This document shows positions 55,760 to 64,000 of a DNA stretch of 64,000 bases, one piece after another. The notes beneath the pieces were generated by a model. That model was not told the DNA's origin and made no database searches. It saw only the letters and a program-made list of their open reading frames with translations. Every line of letters starts with the position of its first letter. Position 1 is the stretch's first letter. The DNA is from Pirellulales bacterium (GTDB lineage: Bacteria > Planctomycetota > Planctomycetia > Pirellulales > JAEUIK01). Both the position numbers and the translations under genes were made by a program. Where the stretch lies: positions 91,990 through 155,989 of the forward strand of contig JAHBXR010000016.1 in NCBI GenBank assembly GCA_019636335.1, read 5' to 3'.

Positions 55760-58594
55760 ATGGCAAACCCCGTCGAAATCTGGAAGTCCAAGAAACACGG
55801 CTTCGACGTCTGGCCCGACATCGAGCGCTATGCTGCCGCCGGCACGTCGATGAAAGCGATCGACTCCGCCGATCTCGAACGGATGAAGTGGTACGGTTTT
55901 TTCTATCGCAAACGCGATGAGCCCGGCCGTTACATGAATCGCATCCGCATCACGGCAGGCGAGTTGTCCGGCGCGCAGGCAAAAGAGATCGCCCGGCTGG
56001 CCTATGAATACGGTCACGGCATCGTGGATGTCACGACCCGCGCCAATCTGCAGGTGCAGGGACTTTCGATCGAACATCTGCCGCGCGTCCACGAGCGTCT
56101 GACGACCGTGGGGCTCAGTTCGAAGCAAACCGGCCACGACAACATCCGCAATGTCTTTGCCCATCCCTTCAGCGGATTGATGGCCGACGAACTGATCGAC
56201 ACGCGCGAGCTCTGCCACGAGATCACGAACCTTTTTCTCGATAGCCGCGAGTATGCCGATCTCCCACGCAAGATGAATATCTGCTTGAACGGCACCCCTC
56301 ATCACTCGGCTCACTTCTGGACGCAAGACATCAGCTATCTCGCCACGCGGGCCGCCGACGGACGTGTCAAGTTTCTCGTGCTCATCGGCGGCACGCAGGG
56401 ACAAAACCCGCACCTGGCCTGGCAATTGCCCGCCCTCGTCGAGCCCCGGCAGGTCATCGACGTCACGCGTGCGATCCTCGACTTGTTCCGCGAACGTGGC
56501 TCGCGTGAGAAACGCAACGTGGCCCGCTTTCGCTTCCTGGTCGAAGCGATGACTCCTGTGGGGATTCTCGACTGGCTGCACGAGCACCTGCCCTTCTCTC
56601 TCGAGCCCACGGACGAAGTGCCCGTTCCGGCTTCGGCCCACGACGAGCTCATCGGCTGGTTCCGCCAGGCCGAACTCGATTTGTGGACGATGGGATTGTC
56701 GGTCCCGCTAGGGCGCCTGACGTGGCAACAACTCGAAGGGCTGGGCGTGCTCGCCGATCGTTGGGGCAACGGTCAACTGCGCGTCACGCACGAGCAAGGC
56801 ATCGCGGTCGTCAATCTGCCGCAGCGGGCCCGCCATGCGGCGCTGACCGAGGCCGCGGCGCTGGGGCTGAGCATCCACGCCGACGCGCTCGATCGCAACA
56901 CGATGGCCTGCACCGGTAGCCAGTTCTGCAACATCGCCGTGACCGAGACCAAAGGGCAGATGTTTCAGTTGCTCGAAAAACTTCGCAAACGCTCCGTCTG
57001 CCTTGAAGGCATTCGCATCCACATGAGCGGATGTCCCTCGAGCTGCGCCCAGCACTTCACGGCCGATATCGGGTTGAAAGGGGTCCGTGTGCGGCGCTTG
57101 TTCGGCACGCGCGAGGGGTTCGATGTCTTTCTGGGGGGCGGTGTCGCGCAGGGCATCCAGATGGGACGCACCTACCGCCTGGGCGTCGATGCCGATCAGT
57201 TGCCAACACTGATCGAAGAGGTCGTTGCCCAGTATTATCTGCACCACCAGCCGGGCGAGAGCTTTAGCGACTATTGGCGCAAGGAGCTACCCGCAGATCG
57301 GGAAGAAAAAACAGGCGACGCCGAGTTCCGGCCCCCCGTCTGGCAATGCGAAAAGTGTCACTACCTGCACGAAGCGGTCGATCCTCCCATTTTCTGCCCG
57401 AGCTGTGCCGGTCTGCGTCGCTACTTCGTACGCTTAGAAGCTCAAGACCCGGCAGGCACGAAGCCAGCACCCGCCGCCGAGCCACAAGCGAAACCTCAAC
57501 GCAGCGATGGTTTCCTGTTCGCCGCTGCCGTGGCATCGATTCCACCGGAGTCCGGTCTCGAAGTCGAAGTCGGCGGTCGTCCGCTGGCCCTCTTCCGCGC
57601 CGGTGACAAGGTTCACGCCGTCGACGCCCTCTGTCCCCACGAAGGGGCGCCGCTAGCGCAAGGCGAATTTCGCGATGGTGTCGTCACCTGTCCTTGGCAC
57701 GGCTGGACCTTCGACGCATGCTCGGGTTGCAGTCTCGCGCCGAAGCATCACGACCTGGCTCGCTACGAGACGCTCGTCGACGCGGGCAACGTGTTCGTCA
57801 AGCTCGCCCCCGCGACACCGTCGGATCAGACGATCGAGCCCCGCGTCGCTTCTCCCCGCTATGGCGAGGCCATGCTCCGCCTGCTCGAAGTGCGCGAAGA
57901 GTCGCACGACGTGCGGACCTTCTGTTTCGACAATCGAGCGGGGCAGATTCCGTTCGATCTGCCCGGCAAGTTCGTGCGCATTGCCGTGCCCATCGAGGGA
58001 CGCGAAACGTGGCGCAGTTTTACGATCTCTTCCTCGCCGGCTTTGCCAAAGAAGTTGGAACTCACGATCAAGCTCAATCCTCACGGCCTCGTGTCGCGGC
58101 ATCTCTTCGCGCACGCGCAGGCTGGCGCCGAGTACAAGTTGCAAGGCGCGCAGGGTGGCTTCTTTTTTGATCCCGAGCAACACCAGGAGCCGCTGGTGCT
58201 CGTCTCGGCCGGTAGCGGCATTACGCCGATGATGAGCATCGCCCGGTTTATACGCGACCGGCGGCTGAAGGTTCCCTGCACGTTGATTCACGGCGCGCGC
58301 ACGGCCGAGGATCTCTTGTTCCACCGCGAGTGCCGCCACTTGAGCTCGACCTTGCCCGGCTTTAAATACTACGTCACCTTGTCGCGTCCCGAGGCAGACT
58401 GGCAAGGCAACTGCGGCCGGGTCGATATCGAGCTGCTGCTGGCCTGCGCGCACGATGCCGCGGCGAGCCGCTTCTTTCTTTGCGGTCCCGACGATTTTAT
58501 GGAACGTCTGACCGCCGGGCTGCTCGCTGCCGGCATGCTACCCGAGCGCATCCACACCGAGCAATTTCACGCCGCCACGCTGGCCAGGTTATGA
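55760..58594 (+). CDS. Four-module nitrite reductase: siroheme NirA, rubredoxin-like, Rieske and ferredoxin-reductase domains fused
   Basis: A 944-residue protein. Residues 1-510 are a ferredoxin-type nitrite/sulfite reductase: two half-domains (MNRIRITAGELSG, TRANLQVQG) and the [4Fe-4S]-siroheme cysteines C384, C390 (ACTGSQFC) and C425, C429 (SGCPSSC). A compact four-cysteine rubredoxin-like or zinc-ribbon module follows (C530, C533, C546, C549). A Rieske domain has C625-x-H627 and C644-x-x-H647. The C-terminal 250 residues are a flavin/NAD(P)H reductase (RSFTISSSP and VSAGSGITPMM). Inferred path: NAD(P)H to FAD, through the small clusters, to siroheme, reducing nitrite to ammonium with six electrons. 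Classical NAD(P)H enzymes use NirB plus NirD instead. It overlaps the next gene by ATGA. Confidence 0.9.
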   Translation: MANPVEIWKSKKHGFDVWPDIERYAAAGTSMKAIDSADLERMKWYGFFYRKRDEPGRYMNRIRITAGELSGAQAKEIARLAYEYGHGIVDVTTRANLQVQGLSIEHLPRVHERLTTVGLSSKQTGHDNIRNVFAHPFSGLMADELIDTRELCHEITNLFLDSREYADLPRKMNICLNGTPHHSAHFWTQDISYLATRAADGRVKFLVLIGGTQGQNPHLAWQLPALVEPRQVIDVTRAILDLFRERGSREKRNVARFRFLVEAMTPVGILDWLHEHLPFSLEPTDEVPVPASAHDELIGWFRQAELDLWTMGLSVPLGRLTWQQLEGLGVLADRWGNGQLRVTHEQGIAVVNLPQRARHAALTEAAALGLSIHADALDRNTMACTGSQFCNIAVTETKGQMFQLLEKLRKRSVCLEGIRIHMSGCPSSCAQHFTADIGLKGVRVRRLFGTREGFDVFLGGGVAQGIQMGRTYRLGVDADQLPTLIEEVVAQYYLHHQPGESFSDYWRKELPADREEKTGDAEFRPPVWQCEKCHYLHEAVDPPIFCPSCAGLRRYFVRLEAQDPAGTKPAPAAEPQAKPQRSDGFLFAAAVASIPPESGLEVEVGGRPLALFRAGDKVHAVDALCPHEGAPLAQGEFRDGVVTCPWHGWTFDACSGCSLAPKHHDLARYETLVDAGNVFVKLAPATPSDQTIEPRVASPRYGEAMLRLLEVREESHDVRTFCFDNRAGQIPFDLPGKFVRIAVPIEGRETWRSFTISSSPALPKKLELTIKLNPHGLVSRHLFAHAQAGAEYKLQGAQGGFFFDPEQHQEPLVLVSAGSGITPMMSIARFIRDRRLKVPCTLIHGARTAEDLLFHRECRHLSSTLPGFKYYVTLSRPEADWQGNCGRVDIELLLACAHDAAASRFFLCGPDDFMERLTAGLLAAGMLPERIHTEQFHAATLARL

Positions 58595-60339
58595 GTTCGT
58601 TGCCGATCATCTCGCTCGATTCGATGTGCGCCGCGGGCCTCGAACGGACGTGCTGTGCCCCGCAACCGGTCCCGGCGAGCGAGAGTCTGCTCGATCAGCT
58701 TCTGCGCGAGCAACAAGAACTCACGGCTGTCGAACGCTTCGCTCAGCACCATGCCGCCAGCAGCGCCCCGGCAGCAGAAAAATACTACCGCTCGCTGATG
58801 CCCGCCGCGCCGCCGGGGCCGGGACAGCAGTATGCCTTCGAAGTCGACCTCGACCGCTGCTCGGGCTGCCAGGCCTGCGTCACGGCGTGTCATACGCGCA
58901 ATGGCCTCGATCCGGGCGAGACTTGGCGCGATGTCGGCCTGCTCGTCGGCGGCACGCGCACGGCTTCCGCGCTGCAACACGTCACGACGGCCTGTCACCA
59001 TTGTCTCGCGCCTGCCTGCCTGAACGCTTGCCCCGTCAACGCTTACGAGAAGGATGCGGCTACCGGCATCGTGCGGCACCTCGACGATCAATGCTTCGGC
59101 TGCCAGTATTGCACGCTGGCCTGTCCGTATGACGTGCCGAAATATCATGCCGGTAAAGGCATCGTGCGCAAGTGCGACATGTGCGCGAATCGTCTCGCCG
59201 TGGGCGAAGCCCCCGCCTGCGTGCAGGCCTGCCCCCACGAGGCGATCTCGATCCGCGTGATCGACGTTGCCACGGCGCGCGAAGACGCCGAGGCCGCCAT
59301 CTTTCTGCCCGCCGCGCCAGACCCACGGATCACCTTTCCGACGACGACCTACAAGACAAAACGATCCTTTCCGCGCAACATGCTGCCGGTCGACTATTTT
59401 GAAGTCAGTCCGCAGCACCCGCACCTGCCACTGGTGGTGATGTTGGTGCTGACGCAGCTTTCCGTCGGCGCTTTTGCCGCGGGGCTCGTGGTCGAGCGGA
59501 TGATCGAGCCGGCCCTGGCGAATGAAATGCGCCCCCTGCATGGCACGATGGCGCTGATGTTCGGCCTGGTGGCGCTGGCCGCCAGTACGTTTCATCTCGG
59601 CCGGCCAAGATATGCCTATCGCGCCCTGCTGGGCCTGCGACATTCGTGGATGAGTCGCGAGATTCTCGCCTTCGGGCTGTTTGCCGCGTTGGCTTGCGCC
59701 TATGCCGGACTGGCCCTCTTCCCGGAACGCGAGGCAATATTTCACCCCGGGCTGCTCGATCTGCTGGCCGTGGCGGTGGTCGGTTCGGGAGGCGTGGCCA
59801 TCTTCACGTCGGTGATGATCTACGCCACGCTCGGCCGCGAATATTGGAGTTTTTCGCGCACCGGCATTCGTTTTCTTTTCACGGCGGCGCTGCTGGGCAC
59901 CGCCACGGTCTGGCTCAGCGTGGCGATTCTCGCCATCGTGCGCCCCTCGGCCGAGAACGCGCGGCTTGTCACCTGGTGCGGCGAGACCTGCTGTCCGGCC
60001 CTCATCCTGTTCGCCGGCGGAAAGCTGCTCTGGGAACTTTCCCTCGCGCGGCACATGTTCGCGCCGGCCATGACGCCCCTCAAGCGTTCGACCTATCTCA
60101 TGACGGGGCCCTTGGCCAACGTCACGACGATGCGTCTGGCCAGCGGCCTGCTCGGCGGAATCGTCATGCCGATCCTGCTGCTCGAACGCGTCGACCGAGC
60201 CGATGCCCCGCACGATCCAGCGACCATCGCGATCTTCACCGCTCTGCTCTTCGCCGCCTGCCTCGCGGGCGAACTGTGTGAACGCTACCTCTTCTTCGCC
60301 GCCGTAGCCACACCCCGCATGCCAGGAAGAATCCGCTAG
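58591..60339 (+). CDS. Fused DmsB-DmsC: four-cluster ferredoxin joined to a membrane anchor
   Basis: A 582-residue protein. After a 70-residue extension comes a DmsB/NrfC-like ferredoxin (about 85-230) with four cysteine groups: CSGCQACVTAC, CHHCLAPACLNAC, CFGCQYCTLAC and CDMC with CVQAC, enough for four [4Fe-4S] clusters. From about 275 on, eight or so membrane helices form a DmsC-type quinol-interacting anchor (HLPLVVMLVLTQLSVGAF, HGTMALMFGLVALAASTFHLGRP). No twin-arginine signal is visible, so the ferredoxin should face the cytoplasm. It overlaps the nitrite reductase stop and is followed 33 bases later by the nitrate reductase, implying that quinol electrons are delivered to that enzyme. 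DmsB and DmsC are separate proteins in the classical DMSO reductase. Confidence 0.88.
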   Translation: MSSLPIISLDSMCAAGLERTCCAPQPVPASESLLDQLLREQQELTAVERFAQHHAASSAPAAEKYYRSLMPAAPPGPGQQYAFEVDLDRCSGCQACVTACHTRNGLDPGETWRDVGLLVGGTRTASALQHVTTACHHCLAPACLNACPVNAYEKDAATGIVRHLDDQCFGCQYCTLACPYDVPKYHAGKGIVRKCDMCANRLAVGEAPACVQACPHEAISIRVIDVATAREDAEAAIFLPAAPDPRITFPTTTYKTKRSFPRNMLPVDYFEVSPQHPHLPLVVMLVLTQLSVGAFAAGLVVERMIEPALANEMRPLHGTMALMFGLVALAASTFHLGRPRYAYRALLGLRHSWMSREILAFGLFAALACAYAGLALFPEREAIFHPGLLDLLAVAVVGSGGVAIFTSVMIYATLGREYWSFSRTGIRFLFTAALLGTATVWLSVAILAIVRPSAENARLVTWCGETCCPALILFAGGKLLWELSLARHMFAPAMTPLKRSTYLMTGPLANVTTMRLASGLLGGIVMPILLLERVDRADAPHDPATIAIFTALLFAACLAGELCERYLFFAAVATPRMPGRIR

Positions 60340-60343
60340 CTAC

Positions 60344-60370
60344 CCCCTGACCACTAACCCCTGACCACTA
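60344..60370. repeat. Tandem pair of the CCCCTGACCACTA repeat
   Basis: Two copies at 60344-60356 and 60358-60370 separated by one A fill the gap between the electron-transfer gene and the nitrate reductase gene, ending two bases before the ATG at 60373. A third copy lies at 20559-20571. The short spacing leaves no normal ribosome site for the reductase gene. Confidence 0.6.
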
Positions 60371-60372
60371 AA

Positions 60373-62571
60373 ATGTCCCGTCTAGTCGATCGTCACGGGC
60401 CCCTCTCGCGCGAGCTCTTGCTCGAGCCGGCGCGCTTCGGCCTCGGGCTGCTTCCCGAGCGCGCGCAGCCCGACGCGACCACGCGCACCATCTGCGGATA
60501 CTGCTCGACGGGATGTTCGCTCGACGTGCATTTGCGCGGGGGCGAAGCGATCGGCCTCACGCCCACGGTCGATTATCCCGTGAACCTTGGCATGGCCTGT
60601 CCCAAAGGCTGGGAGGCTCTCTCCGTGCTCCTTTCTTCCGATCGTGCCACGACACCGCTGGTGCGGAACGACACCGGACGCCTGCAACCCGCTACCTGGA
60701 AGCAGGCCCTCGCCATTTTTACCGGTCGCATCAAGGCCATCCAGCGCCAGTACGGTCCGCACTCGGTGGCGTTTCTCGGCACGGGCCAGATGCCGACCGA
60801 GGAGCTCGCCTTTCTCGGCGCGCTCTCGAAGTTCGGCCTGGGCATGCTGCATGGCGATGGCAATACCCGGCAGTGCATGGCCACCGCGGTCGTGGCCTAC
60901 CAGGAATCGTTCGGTTTCGACGCGCCGCCGTACACCTACGCCGACTTCGAGGAATCGGACGTACTGGTGTTCATCGGCAGCAATCCCTGCCTGGCGCATC
61001 CCATCATGTGGGAACGCGTGCAGCGCAATCCGCACCGGCCGCGGATCATCGTCATCGACCCCCGGGCCACCGAGACCGCGCAGTCGGCCACGCATCACCT
61101 CGCCTGTTTTCCGAAATCCGATCTGACGCTGCTCTACGGCGTCGCGCGCTTGCTCATCGAGCGCGGTTGGATCAACGCCGACTTCATTGCCGCACACACC
61201 TCGGGCTTCGATGAGTTTCGCGCGTTTGCCGCGGAATACACCCTTGCCCGCGTCTCTCGCGACACCGGCCTCGCCCCCGACGACATCGAAAATCTCGCTC
61301 GCACGATACACGAAGGCCAGCGCGTCTCGTTCTGGTGGACGATGGGAGTGAACCAAAGTCACCAGGGGGTCCGCACCGCGCAGGCGATCATCAATCTCGC
61401 CCTCATGACCGGCAACATCGGGCGGCCCGGTACCGGCGCCAACTCGATCACGGGCCAGTGCAACGCGATGGGCTCGCGCCTCTTCAGCAACACGACGAAC
61501 CTGCTCGGCGGCCATCAATTCCACAATCCCGACCATCGCCGCAAAGTCGCGCAGATCCTGGATATCGACGAGCGCGCCATCCCGCAAGAAAAAAGCCTCC
61601 CCTACCACCAGATCATCGAAGGCATCCTCCGCGGCCAGATTCGCGGCCTGTGGGTCGTCTGCACGAACCCGGCCCACTCGTGGATCAACCAGTCGATGTT
61701 GCACGACGTGCTCGACCGGCTCGATTTTCTCGTCGTGCAGGACATGTACCATTCGACGGAAACCGCTCGCCTGGCCGACCTGTTTCTGCCGGCGGCGGGT
61801 TGGGGTGAAAAAGAAGGCACCTTCATCAACTCCGAGCGTCGCATCGGGGTCATCAAGAAGGTGGCCCGAGCGCCGGGCGAGGCACTCTCCGATTTTTCTA
61901 TCTTCCGCCTCATTGCCGAGGCCTGGGGCTGCGGCAAAATGTTCCGCGAGTGGACCTCCCCCGCCGCCGTCTTCCAAATTCTGAAACGGCTCAGCACCGG
62001 TCAGCCCTGCGACTTCTCCGCCATCGACGACTACGAGCAGCTCGACGCCGCGGGGGGTATCCAGTGGCCCTGCGCTAATTCGAACGACGCCATCCCAGGC
62101 GAGCGTCGCCTCTTCGCCGACGGGCGTTTCTTTCATGCCGACGGCAAGGCCCGCTTCTGCTTCGAAGCGCCGCGCCCCATCCCCGAGCAACCGAGCGACG
62201 CCTACCCGCTGCTGCTGCTCACCGGCCGCGGCTCGGCCGCGCAGTGGCACACGCAAACCCGCACCGGCAAGTCCTCCGTGCTGGCCAAGCTCTACTCACA
62301 AACCGTCTACGTAGAAATCAACCCCACCGACGCGGCGACCCTCGCCATCAAATCAGGCCAAACAGTCCGAGTCAGCACCCAACGCGGCAGCTTGAGCGCC
62401 AAGGCGGTCGTCACGCCCACGGTACAGCCCGGTCAAATCTTCGTGCCCATGCACTACAACGTGACGAATCTGCTGACAGACGCCGCGTTCGATCCGTACT
62501 CCTCGCAGCCAGCCTACAAAGCGTGTGCGGCAAGAATCGAACGCGCGAGGACAGGGGCGGACGTGCGATAA
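60373..62571 (+). CDS. Assimilatory-type nitrate reductase catalytic subunit (molybdopterin)
   Basis: A 732-residue molybdopterin-guanine-dinucleotide enzyme reducing nitrate to nitrite. The N-terminal [4Fe-4S] site is C41-x2-C44-x3-C48 and C76 ([14 protein letters not shown]). The molybdenum ligand is C168 in TRQCMATAV, as in NapA/NarB/Nas[11 protein letters not shown] and [24 protein letters not shown] are cofactor-binding blocks, and a C-terminal formate-dehydrogenase-like MGD domain begins near 600 ([13 protein letters not shown]). The length resembles cyanobacterial NarB and Bacillus NasC rather than the 870-residue enzymes. No signal peptide: cytoplasmic. It lacks any flavin or [2Fe-2S] domain, so it needs a donor, presumably the fused DmsBC protein just upstream. 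Confidence 0.93.
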   Translation: MSRLVDRHGPLSRELLLEPARFGLGLLPERAQPDATTRTICGYCSTGCSLDVHLRGGEAIGLTPTVDYPVNLGMACPKGWEALSVLLSSDRATTPLVRNDTGRLQPATWKQALAIFTGRIKAIQRQYGPHSVAFLGTGQMPTEELAFLGALSKFGLGMLHGDGNTRQCMATAVVAYQESFGFDAPPYTYADFEESDVLVFIGSNPCLAHPIMWERVQRNPHRPRIIVIDPRATETAQSATHHLACFPKSDLTLLYGVARLLIERGWINADFIAAHTSGFDEFRAFAAEYTLARVSRDTGLAPDDIENLARTIHEGQRVSFWWTMGVNQSHQGVRTAQAIINLALMTGNIGRPGTGANSITGQCNAMGSRLFSNTTNLLGGHQFHNPDHRRKVAQILDIDERAIPQEKSLPYHQIIEGILRGQIRGLWVVCTNPAHSWINQSMLHDVLDRLDFLVVQDMYHSTETARLADLFLPAAGWGEKEGTFINSERRIGVIKKVARAPGEALSDFSIFRLIAEAWGCGKMFREWTSPAAVFQILKRLSTGQPCDFSAIDDYEQLDAAGGIQWPCANSNDAIPGERRLFADGRFFHADGKARFCFEAPRPIPEQPSDAYPLLLLTGRGSAAQWHTQTRTGKSSVLAKLYSQTVYVEINPTDAATLAIKSGQTVRVSTQRGSLSAKAVVTPTVQPGQIFVPMHYNVTNLLTDAAFDPYSSQPAYKACAARIERARTGADVR

Positions 62572-62604
62572 AACCACGCCGGTATGGAATACTTCAATTG
62601 CTAA

Positions 62605-63582
62605 TCACTGGGGCTTCGTTGACGAACTCCAACCTTGGAAGTGTTCTTGTAGGTAAGCATCGATTTCTTTGATCACCGTATCGTATTCGGTGCGATGCAG
62701 CTTACGGGCATTGACGTCGATTCTTACGCTTTGGAGAAAAGTCTGGAAGTCCTTGTTCTCTTCACACAGCTTGTTGATAGTCTCCCAATCCAAGTTGCCC
62801 TTGGCCCGAGCAGGATAGATGACCTGAGATTCGCTCAAATCTGACAACTGGAGCTGAATAATTCCAATTCCGAACGATGCGGCAAGACGCTCGAGTTCTG
62901 CGAGCAGATCATCGTCTTGGGAAATTTTTGCTGCGACCAAGTAACCTTGATGCGCCCACGACGAATTTGAAACAGCTTGAAAGTACGCCTCTCGATACGT
63001 TGCCTTGTTGATTTCCCGCTTTAATTCAAATGAAAACAGCGTTAGGGCATTTTTATCCGACAATTCATTGAATGCGATGACATCGGTCTGCCAATCTTCA
63101 AGTGGTATCGAGAACCCTACCATATCCGGATACGTCCACTCGCTATAGCCAGACTTTTTGGCGTTCTCATGGTAAATGGTTTTTGTGAGGACCTCTCGCC
63201 CTCGATTGAGCGTCCGATATGCAGAAGCATAGTACGTCAACACAGGATGAAGATCGCGTTCTTTATACGGAGGCGAGGTGTTAACCAGCTTTTTCTCGGC
63301 ATTCTCGATCTTGGAGAAAAGTGCCTCGGTGATTTCTTGGCTTCGTTCCTTCATGAAAAAGCGGGCGGGACGCTTTCCAACTTTGATGAATTTCGATGAA
63401 TCATTGTCGCGTACGTCGACGTAAAGCTGAGCACCAAGGCTTTGCCAGGGCGTTTTGCCAACTGTTCCGAGCTTTGCGGTTAGACCTGATTCCTCAGCAG
63501 ACTGCCAAACCTCCTGGTACGTCAGCGGCTTATTTGCCTTACTGAGTACATCCAACGCCAATTCCAAAAATGAATACGCCAT
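62605..63582 (-). CDS. HARE-HTH domain protein (HrgA-like)
   Basis: A 325-residue soluble protein. Residues 1-78 form a HARE-type winged helix (AYSFLELALDVLSKANKPLTYQEVWQSA, then LGAQLYVDVRDND and KVGKRPARFFM), a domain found in restriction systems and chromatin-linked proteins. The remainder (about 100-300) is an alpha/beta domain with FSFELKREINKATYREAYFQAVSNSSWAHQGYLVA, whose E-x-K element within a beta-strand context recalls nuclease-like folds; a catalytic site is not proven. The base composition is clearly lower in GC than the flanking genes (a hand count of the 60 bases from 63001 gives 38% GC), pointing to horizontal transfer. It is convergent with the nitrate reductase gene. A defence or restriction role is plausible only. 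Confidence 0.72.
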   Translation of the reverse strand: MAYSFLELALDVLSKANKPLTYQEVWQSAEESGLTAKLGTVGKTPWQSLGAQLYVDVRDNDSSKFIKVGKRPARFFMKERSQEITEALFSKIENAEKKLVNTSPPYKERDLHPVLTYYASAYRTLNRGREVLTKTIYHENAKKSGYSEWTYPDMVGFSIPLEDWQTDVIAFNELSDKNALTLFSFELKREINKATYREAYFQAVSNSSWAHQGYLVAAKISQDDDLLAELERLAASFGIGIIQLQLSDLSESQVIYPARAKGNLDWETINKLCEENKDFQTFLQSVRIDVNARKLHRTEYDTVIKEIDAYLQEHFQGWSSSTKPQ

Positions 63583-63636
63583 CCTATATCCTCAAAAGCT
63601 GATCGCCGAAAGGCGTCAAAGTGCCTTGAATTCAAT

Positions 63637-63843
63637 CTACGGCAAATCGTACCAAACCCAATTCCGCGCCGCGCCACTCTGCCCATCCCCTCGTAACTCA
63701 CCCACGCGCAGCACCAGCATCGTCTGGTCACCAGCCGGCACGTCGATCGGTCTGCGACTGGTCGTCGCTTGCACGCCTCTGTTGCGGTTGGTGATACCTG
63801 ATTTGGATGGTGGCCGATACGATAACAGATGGCACGGTACACA
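63637..63843 (-). pseudogene. Possible 3' gene remnant
   Basis: A minus-strand frame with protein-like character (RPIDVPAGDQTMLVLRVGELR, ending NWVWYDLP) stops at 63637. It is cut by an in-frame TGA near 63843 and has no ATG in between. It may be the decayed C terminus of a larger gene, or chance. Confidence 0.25.
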
Positions 63844-63969
63844 TCACCGATGCAGAACACAAAGCTTGCCTGGTGCGAAACGACGAGCGGAGCAGATCGC
63901 ATGGACGATACCAAAGGTGAGTCGCACTCGGGCACATCTAATCTCCCCTCGCCTACCGCAGGCGACCAT

Positions 63970-63994
63970 CGGTCACCAGCCAAGATGGTGACCG
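63970..63994. repeat. Hairpin at the right edge
   Basis: A perfect 9-bp inverted repeat CGGTCACCA / TGGTGACCG with a seven-base loop, six bases from the window end. It could be an intergenic palindromic repeat; no adjoining gene is complete enough to judge. Confidence 0.4.
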
Positions 63995-64000
63995 CCCGCG

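Noticed and set aside
1..64000. CRISPR arrays, insertion sequences, prophage genes, rRNA or tRNA genes
   Set aside because: No regular spaced repeats, transposase or integrase motifs, phage structural genes or foldable tRNAs were seen.

Overview
The window looks like a chromosome segment of a planctomycete, most likely in or near the Pirellulales. It is GC-rich. Three very large secreted proteins carry the N-terminal planctomycetal LEPR-XLL type motif, and there are delta-60, Calx-beta and dockerin modules, a BBP7-type outer-membrane barrel, a DUF1559 pilin-like protein, an ECF sigma factor next to a Ser/Thr kinase-WD40 receptor, a type III glutamine synthetase and a sulfatase. This is inference from gene content; no rRNA or tRNA is visible.

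Layout. 1-5074 (minus): a delta-60 repeat/putative-Ig surface protein that runs off the left edge. 5.3-10.2 kb (plus): an ECF sigma factor and kinase pair behind a recognisable promoter. 10.4-15.1 kb (minus): glutamine synthetase III, a MotA/TolQ-type channel protein and a DedA membrane protein. 15.5-15.85 kb: a candidate small RNA with its own terminator, divergent from a CysB-like LysR gene. 17-21.6 kb: a secreted hypothetical, an isocitrate/isopropylmalate dehydrogenase family enzyme, a second orphan terminator, a tiny membrane protein, a DUF2582 winged-helix protein, a DUF456 protein and a small hypothetical. 22.1-39.8 kb: a surface-protein block with a porin-like protein, a 3,634-residue mosaic protein, a 1,126-residue Calx-beta protein and a convergent BBP7 barrel.

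40-45.4 kb: argG, then an island of small antidote-like genes without toxins (ParD-like, CdiI-like, DUF2185/Imm33-like), then trpB-trpA. 45.5-51.3 kb: a hypothetical, a sulfatase, another hypothetical, a DUF1559 protein and a dicarboxylate/cation symporter. 51.7-62.6 kb: a nitrate-assimilation island. A histidine kinase and FixJ-like regulator are divergent from a NarK-type transporter, a four-module nitrite reductase fusion (siroheme reductase, rubredoxin-like, Rieske, flavin reductase), a fused DmsB-DmsC electron-transfer protein and a molybdopterin nitrate reductase. The kinase has a NarX-like P-box, so sensing, uptake and both reductions to ammonium probably sit together; glutamine synthetase is encoded in the same window but far away. 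62.6-64 kb: an AT-richer HARE-HTH protein, probably acquired, and debris at the right edge.

Best candidates for something under-described: the nitrite reductase fusion with its DmsBC partner, the metzincin plus PqaA-hydrolase giant protein, the palindromic repeat that supplies the stop codon of two genes, the toxin-less immunity island, and two terminator-defined candidate non-coding RNAs.
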